Source of the DNA: RGIG1959 sp045540655
GTDB taxonomy: Bacteria > Bacillota > Clostridia > Oscillospirales > Acutalibacteraceae
Assembly: GCA_045540655.1 (NCBI GenBank)
Contig: JAZQHP010000120.1
Coordinates: 1 to 7,325, forward strand
Direction: 5' to 3'
Length of the DNA stretch: 7,325 nt
A program made the position numbers and the translations under genes. This document shows, piece by piece, positions 4,950 through 7,325 of the stretch. Under the pieces are notes generated by a model. That model had not been told where the DNA came from. It saw nothing but the letters and a program-made list of their open reading frames with translations, and did not search any database. How positions within the stretch are numbered: position 1 is the first letter of the stretch; the number at the start of each line of letters is the position of its first letter.

Positions 4950-5606
4950 ATGAATCATTCAACGAATGCTGTCAATTATCAGAAGCGGATGGAAGCGGAA
5001 ATCGCGTCCGCCTGCACAGGCGATGTGAAACCGACGCTCCTGCTTCACGCTTGCTGTGCGCCGTGCTCGAGTGCGGTGCTGGAGCGGCTTCGCGATCATT
5101 TTCGCATCACCATCTTTTTTTACAACCCCAACATTGCGCCTGAAGAGGAATTTGACCATCGGTTGGCAGAGCTGCGCCGTCTGACGGCGGAAATGGGCCT
5201 GTCGACGGTGGAGATCGTCGCACCATCCTATGACGGAGAGGCGTTTGAAACGTTGGCGAGCGGGCGCGAGGATCTCCCCGAAGGCGGCGCACGATGCTAC
5301 GATTGTTATCGTCTGCGCCAGGAGAAAACGGCGCAATATGCCGCCGCACACGGTTTCGATTACATGACCACCACGCTGTCCGTCAGCCCGCACAAAAACG
5401 CCGTATGGCTCAATACCATCGGCAAAGAACTCGAAGTGCTCTATGGTGTGAAATACCTGGTGTCGGATTTCAAAAAGCAAAACGGATACAAACGCTCCTG
5501 CGATCTGTCGGCGCAATACGGACTGTATCGGCAGAACTACTGCGGATGCATCTATTCCGCTCAAGAAGCTGCCCGCCGCGACGAAACGAGGAGGAACGCC
5601 ACGTGA
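4950..5606 (+). CDS. queH: Epoxyqueuosine reductase QueH
   Basis: QueH (formerly DUF208) carries out the last step of queuosine synthesis, reducing epoxyqueuosine to queuosine at position 34 of tRNA-Tyr, -His, -Asn and -Asp. It replaces the unrelated cobalamin-dependent QueG. All family signatures are present in this 218-aa protein: HACCAPCSS (33-41; Cys35, Cys36, Cys39), FFYNPNIAPEEEFDHR (56-71), RCYDCYRLR (115-123; Cys116, Cys119), TTLSVSPHKN (141-150), and FKKQNGYKRSCDLS followed by LYRQNYCGCIYS (Cys198, Cys200). The Cys35/Cys36 and Cys116/Cys119 positions are those expected to hold the iron-sulfur cluster. The ribosome site is a weak GGGGAT 7 nt before the ATG. The stop codon overlaps the GTG start of tag, so translation is probably coupled. 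No other queuosine gene and no preQ1 riboswitch is visible in the window. Confidence 0.96.
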   Translation: MNHSTNAVNYQKRMEAEIASACTGDVKPTLLLHACCAPCSSAVLERLRDHFRITIFFYNPNIAPEEEFDHRLAELRRLTAEMGLSTVEIVAPSYDGEAFETLASGREDLPEGGARCYDCYRLRQEKTAQYAAAHGFDYMTTTLSVSPHKNAVWLNTIGKELEVLYGVKYLVSDFKKQNGYKRSCDLSAQYGLYRQNYCGCIYSAQEAARRDETRRNAT

Positions 5607-6142
5607 GGTGCCGCTGGGTCAATGAGCGCAATGCGCTGTATGTCGCCTACCACGACAACGAATGGAGCGTGCCCTGTCACGACGACTGCCGGTTGTTTGA
5701 GCTGCTGATTCTGGAAGGGTTTCAGGCGGGGTTATCATGGGAATGCATTCTCAACAAGCGCGCCGCGTTTCGGGAGGCGTTTGACGGGTTTGATCCGCGC
5801 ATTGTGGAAACATACAACGATGCAAAGGTCGACATGCTCATGCAAAACACCGCCATCGTCCGAAACCGCCGCAAAATAACCGCCGCGATCCAAAACGCGA
5901 CGGTGTTCCTAGCCATACAGGCAGAATACGGTTCTTTTGATCGGTATATATGGCAGTTTACCGACGGGGAGAGTATCATCGAAGCCTATCACGAGCGCAC
6001 CTGTTCCCCGCTGTCCGACCGCATCAGCCGTGATCTGAAACGGCGCGGCATGGCGTTTGTCGGCACCACCATTATATATTCCTATCTGCAAGCCATCGGC
6101 GTGATCAACGCCCACGGTGACGAATGCGATTGTCCGACATAA
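5603..6142 (+). CDS. tag: DNA-3-methyladenine glycosylase I (Tag)
   Basis: Tag removes 3-methyladenine from alkylated DNA in the first step of base excision repair. The 179-aa protein matches the Escherichia coli enzyme along its length: RCRWV at the start, YHDNEW (16-21), LFELLILEGFQAGLSW (31-46) with the substrate-contacting Glu38, RNRRKI, and GTTIIYSYLQAIGVINAH near the end. The structural zinc ligands are all present: Cys3, His17, His171 and Cys175 in the same H-x3-C spacing. The start is GTG 5603, which overlaps the TGA of queH as GTGA and follows GAGGAGGAA at 8 nt. The frame is open much further upstream, to 5294, but that stretch is only the shadow of queH. It is the last gene of the operon, ending at the terminator 6142-6180. 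The pairing with the MGMT-like gene suggests a shared role in alkylation repair. Confidence 0.96.
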   Translation: MRCRWVNERNALYVAYHDNEWSVPCHDDCRLFELLILEGFQAGLSWECILNKRAAFREAFDGFDPRIVETYNDAKVDMLMQNTAIVRNRRKITAAIQNATVFLAIQAEYGSFDRYIWQFTDGESIIEAYHERTCSPLSDRISRDLKRRGMAFVGTTIIYSYLQAIGVINAHGDECDCPT

Positions 6143-6180
6143 AAAAGCGATCTCCGTCTTTTGAACGGAGATCTCTTTTT
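6142..6180. terminator. Bidirectional terminator between convergent genes
   Basis: GATCTCCGT (6149-6157), a 7-nt loop and ACGGAGATC (6165-6173) form a perfect 9-bp stem with an A-tract on the left and CTCTTTTT on the right. It starts at the tag stop codon and ends one base before the stop codon of the convergent symporter gene, so it can end both transcripts. Confidence 0.9.
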
Positions 6181-6181
6181 G

Positions 6182-7325
6182 TTATTTCCAGTAATCCACA
6201 TCGTGCGGCAGACCAATGTCTTTGGCGCGAAAGACCGGGTCCTTGCCTGCCTTGCGCTGGGCTTCGTAATTCGCCAGTGCGCGAAGCACGTATTTCCCGA
6301 GGATACAAATCACGGGGATATTGATCAGCGTCATCAGCCCCATGGTGATATCGGCGATGTTCCACAGCAGATCGGCACTCAGTCCCGCACCGACCAGAAT
6401 CACAAGCGACGCCACGATATAATACACCGTGCGAAAGGCTTTGTTCGGTTCGTGTTTTAAAATATGAAATACACAGCGATCCACATAATACAGGTTACCG
6501 AGCAGGGTCGTAAATGCAAACAGAATCATCGCGACGGTGATGAAGATCGGTCCGAAGTCGCCAAGGTTCGCCTGCAGTGCCGCTTGTACATAAGGAGCAC
6601 CTTTGAGCGCGTCGGTGGGTTCCACCCCCGAGCACATGCACATAAACGCCGTTGCCGAGCAGACGAGCAACGTGTCGATAAACACCGACAACACCTGCAC
6701 CAGACCTTGCTTGATCGGATGAGACACATCCGCCGATGCCGACGCGTTAGGCGCCGAGCCCACACCCGCTTCGTTACTGAACAGACCGCGTTTGATGCCG
6801 TACATCACGCACGAGCCGCTGAATCCGCCGAAGATGGCGCGGAAGTCAAACGCATCCGTGAACACCTCTTTGAGCACCGACGGCAGAAGCGGCAGGTTGA
6901 GGATGACAATGATCAGCGCCACCAGCAGGTATGCCACACCCATGATCGGTACCAGGAACGACGTGGTTTTCACGATGCGCTTGCCGCCGCCGAACAGGCA
7001 CAGCGCCACGAGCGCCGCGACGATCAGTCCGATAATCCAGGGCGTGATGCTTTTGTCGTAAAACGCGTAGGTTTCAAACGTCGACTGCAGATTGAAGGAC
7101 GCAAGCATATTAAAGCCGAAGCCGTAGGTGATGATGAGAAGCACCGAAAACAGCACCGCCAGCCATCGCTTGCCGAGTGCCTGCTCGATATAATACGCCG
7201 GTCCGCCGTAGCTTCCCTCTTTGCCGCGCTTTTTGTAAATCTGCGCGAGAGTGCTTTCCATCAGCGCCGAAGCGCCGCCGATGATCGCGATCAGCCACAT
7301 CCAGAACACCGATCCGAAGCCGCCC
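6182..7325 (-). CDS. Alanine/glycine:cation symporter family protein (AGCS), N-terminus off the edge
   Basis: AGCS proteins import small neutral amino acids, such as alanine, glycine or glutamine, with Na+ or H+. The visible 380 residues enter mid-protein at GGFGSVFWMWLIAIIGGASA, a family signature for the helix after the conserved N-terminal glycine-rich region. They then show ESTLAQIYKKR, GGPAYYIEQALG, and the hallmark RGLFSNEAGVGSAP (SNEAGVGSAP at about visible residues 183-192). About 100 N-terminal residues are missing because the gene crosses the window edge. The GTG at 7309 is an internal valine codon, not the start. Several hydrophobic helices are visible, and the tail (AQRKAGKDPVFRAKDIGLPHDVDYWK) is cytoplasmic in character. 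The gene is convergent to the operon and unrelated in function. The substrate cannot be fixed from sequence alone. Confidence 0.95.
   Translation of the reverse strand, partial: GGFGSVFWMWLIAIIGGASALMESTLAQIYKKRGKEGSYGGPAYYIEQALGKRWLAVLFSVLLIITYGFGFNMLASFNLQSTFETYAFYDKSITPWIIGLIVAALVALCLFGGGKRIVKTTSFLVPIMGVAYLLVALIIVILNLPLLPSVLKEVFTDAFDFRAIFGGFSGSCVMYGIKRGLFSNEAGVGSAPNASASADVSHPIKQGLVQVLSVFIDTLLVCSATAFMCMCSGVEPTDALKGAPYVQAALQANLGDFGPIFITVAMILFAFTTLLGNLYYVDRCVFHILKHEPNKAFRTVYYIVASLVILVGAGLSADLLWNIADITMGLMTLINIPVICILGKYVLRALANYEAQRKAGKDPVFRAKDIGLPHDVDYWK

Noticed and set aside
4926..4950. A preQ1 riboswitch controlling queH.
   Set aside because: Only 23 nt separate the MATE stop from the queH start, too short for such a structure, and the gene is inside an operon.
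5294..5602. N-terminal extension of the Tag frame by about 100 residues.
   Set aside because: The stretch is the out-of-frame shadow of queH. Tag homology begins exactly at the GTG at 5603, which has a good ribosome site.

Overview
The window looks like a chromosomal segment of a Gram-positive anaerobe of the Clostridia/Oscillospirales type. This is an inference from the gene families present (QueH-type epoxyqueuosine reductase, MATE and AGCS transporters), the strong sigmaA-type promoters, the AAAGGNGGTG Shine-Dalgarno sites and the U-tailed intrinsic terminators. No rRNA or species marker is present.

The left third (1-2390) is visibly AT-rich and accessory in character. It holds four leftward genes, each with its own promoter or promoter candidate: a partial hypothetical gene (1-297), a two-TM membrane protein gene broken by a frameshift at a run of seven A residues (451-994), a 58-aa protein (1375-1551) and a 186-aa protein (1749-2309). 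The gap between the second and third genes holds a T-arm fragment of a tRNA (about 1051-1081), an array of small hairpins joined by copies of a 9-nt linker that reverses orientation midway (about 1091-1309), and a bidirectional terminator (1313-1346). The 186-aa gene is preceded by a 14-bp perfect inverted repeat that brackets its -10 box.

The middle (2389-2590) is a complete leftward tRNA-Tyr(GUA) gene with a consensus promoter, an encoded CCA and a strong terminator. It sits at the boundary between the AT-rich accessory part and the GC-richer part.

The right part (2680-6180) is a compact rightward operon of five genes with gaps of 23-24 nt and one 4-nt overlap: a 149-aa protein of unknown function, a single-domain O6-alkylguanine-DNA alkyltransferase-like protein with an intact PCHR active-site motif, a MATE-family exporter, queH, and tag (3-methyladenine DNA glycosylase I). 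Two of the five act on alkylated bases: one is expected to deal with O6-alkylguanine and the other excises 3-methyladenine. The exporter could plausibly remove a toxic compound. QueH makes queuosine, which is inserted at the wobble position of GUN-anticodon tRNAs such as the tRNA-Tyr next door. A bidirectional terminator separates the operon from a convergent, truncated AGCS-family alanine/glycine:cation symporter gene (6182-7325).

No defence system, CRISPR array or intact mobile element is visible. The features most worth a second look are the hairpin array, the frameshifted membrane protein gene, the inverted repeat at the 186-aa gene's promoter, the stray tRNA T-arm, and the alkylation-repair operon.
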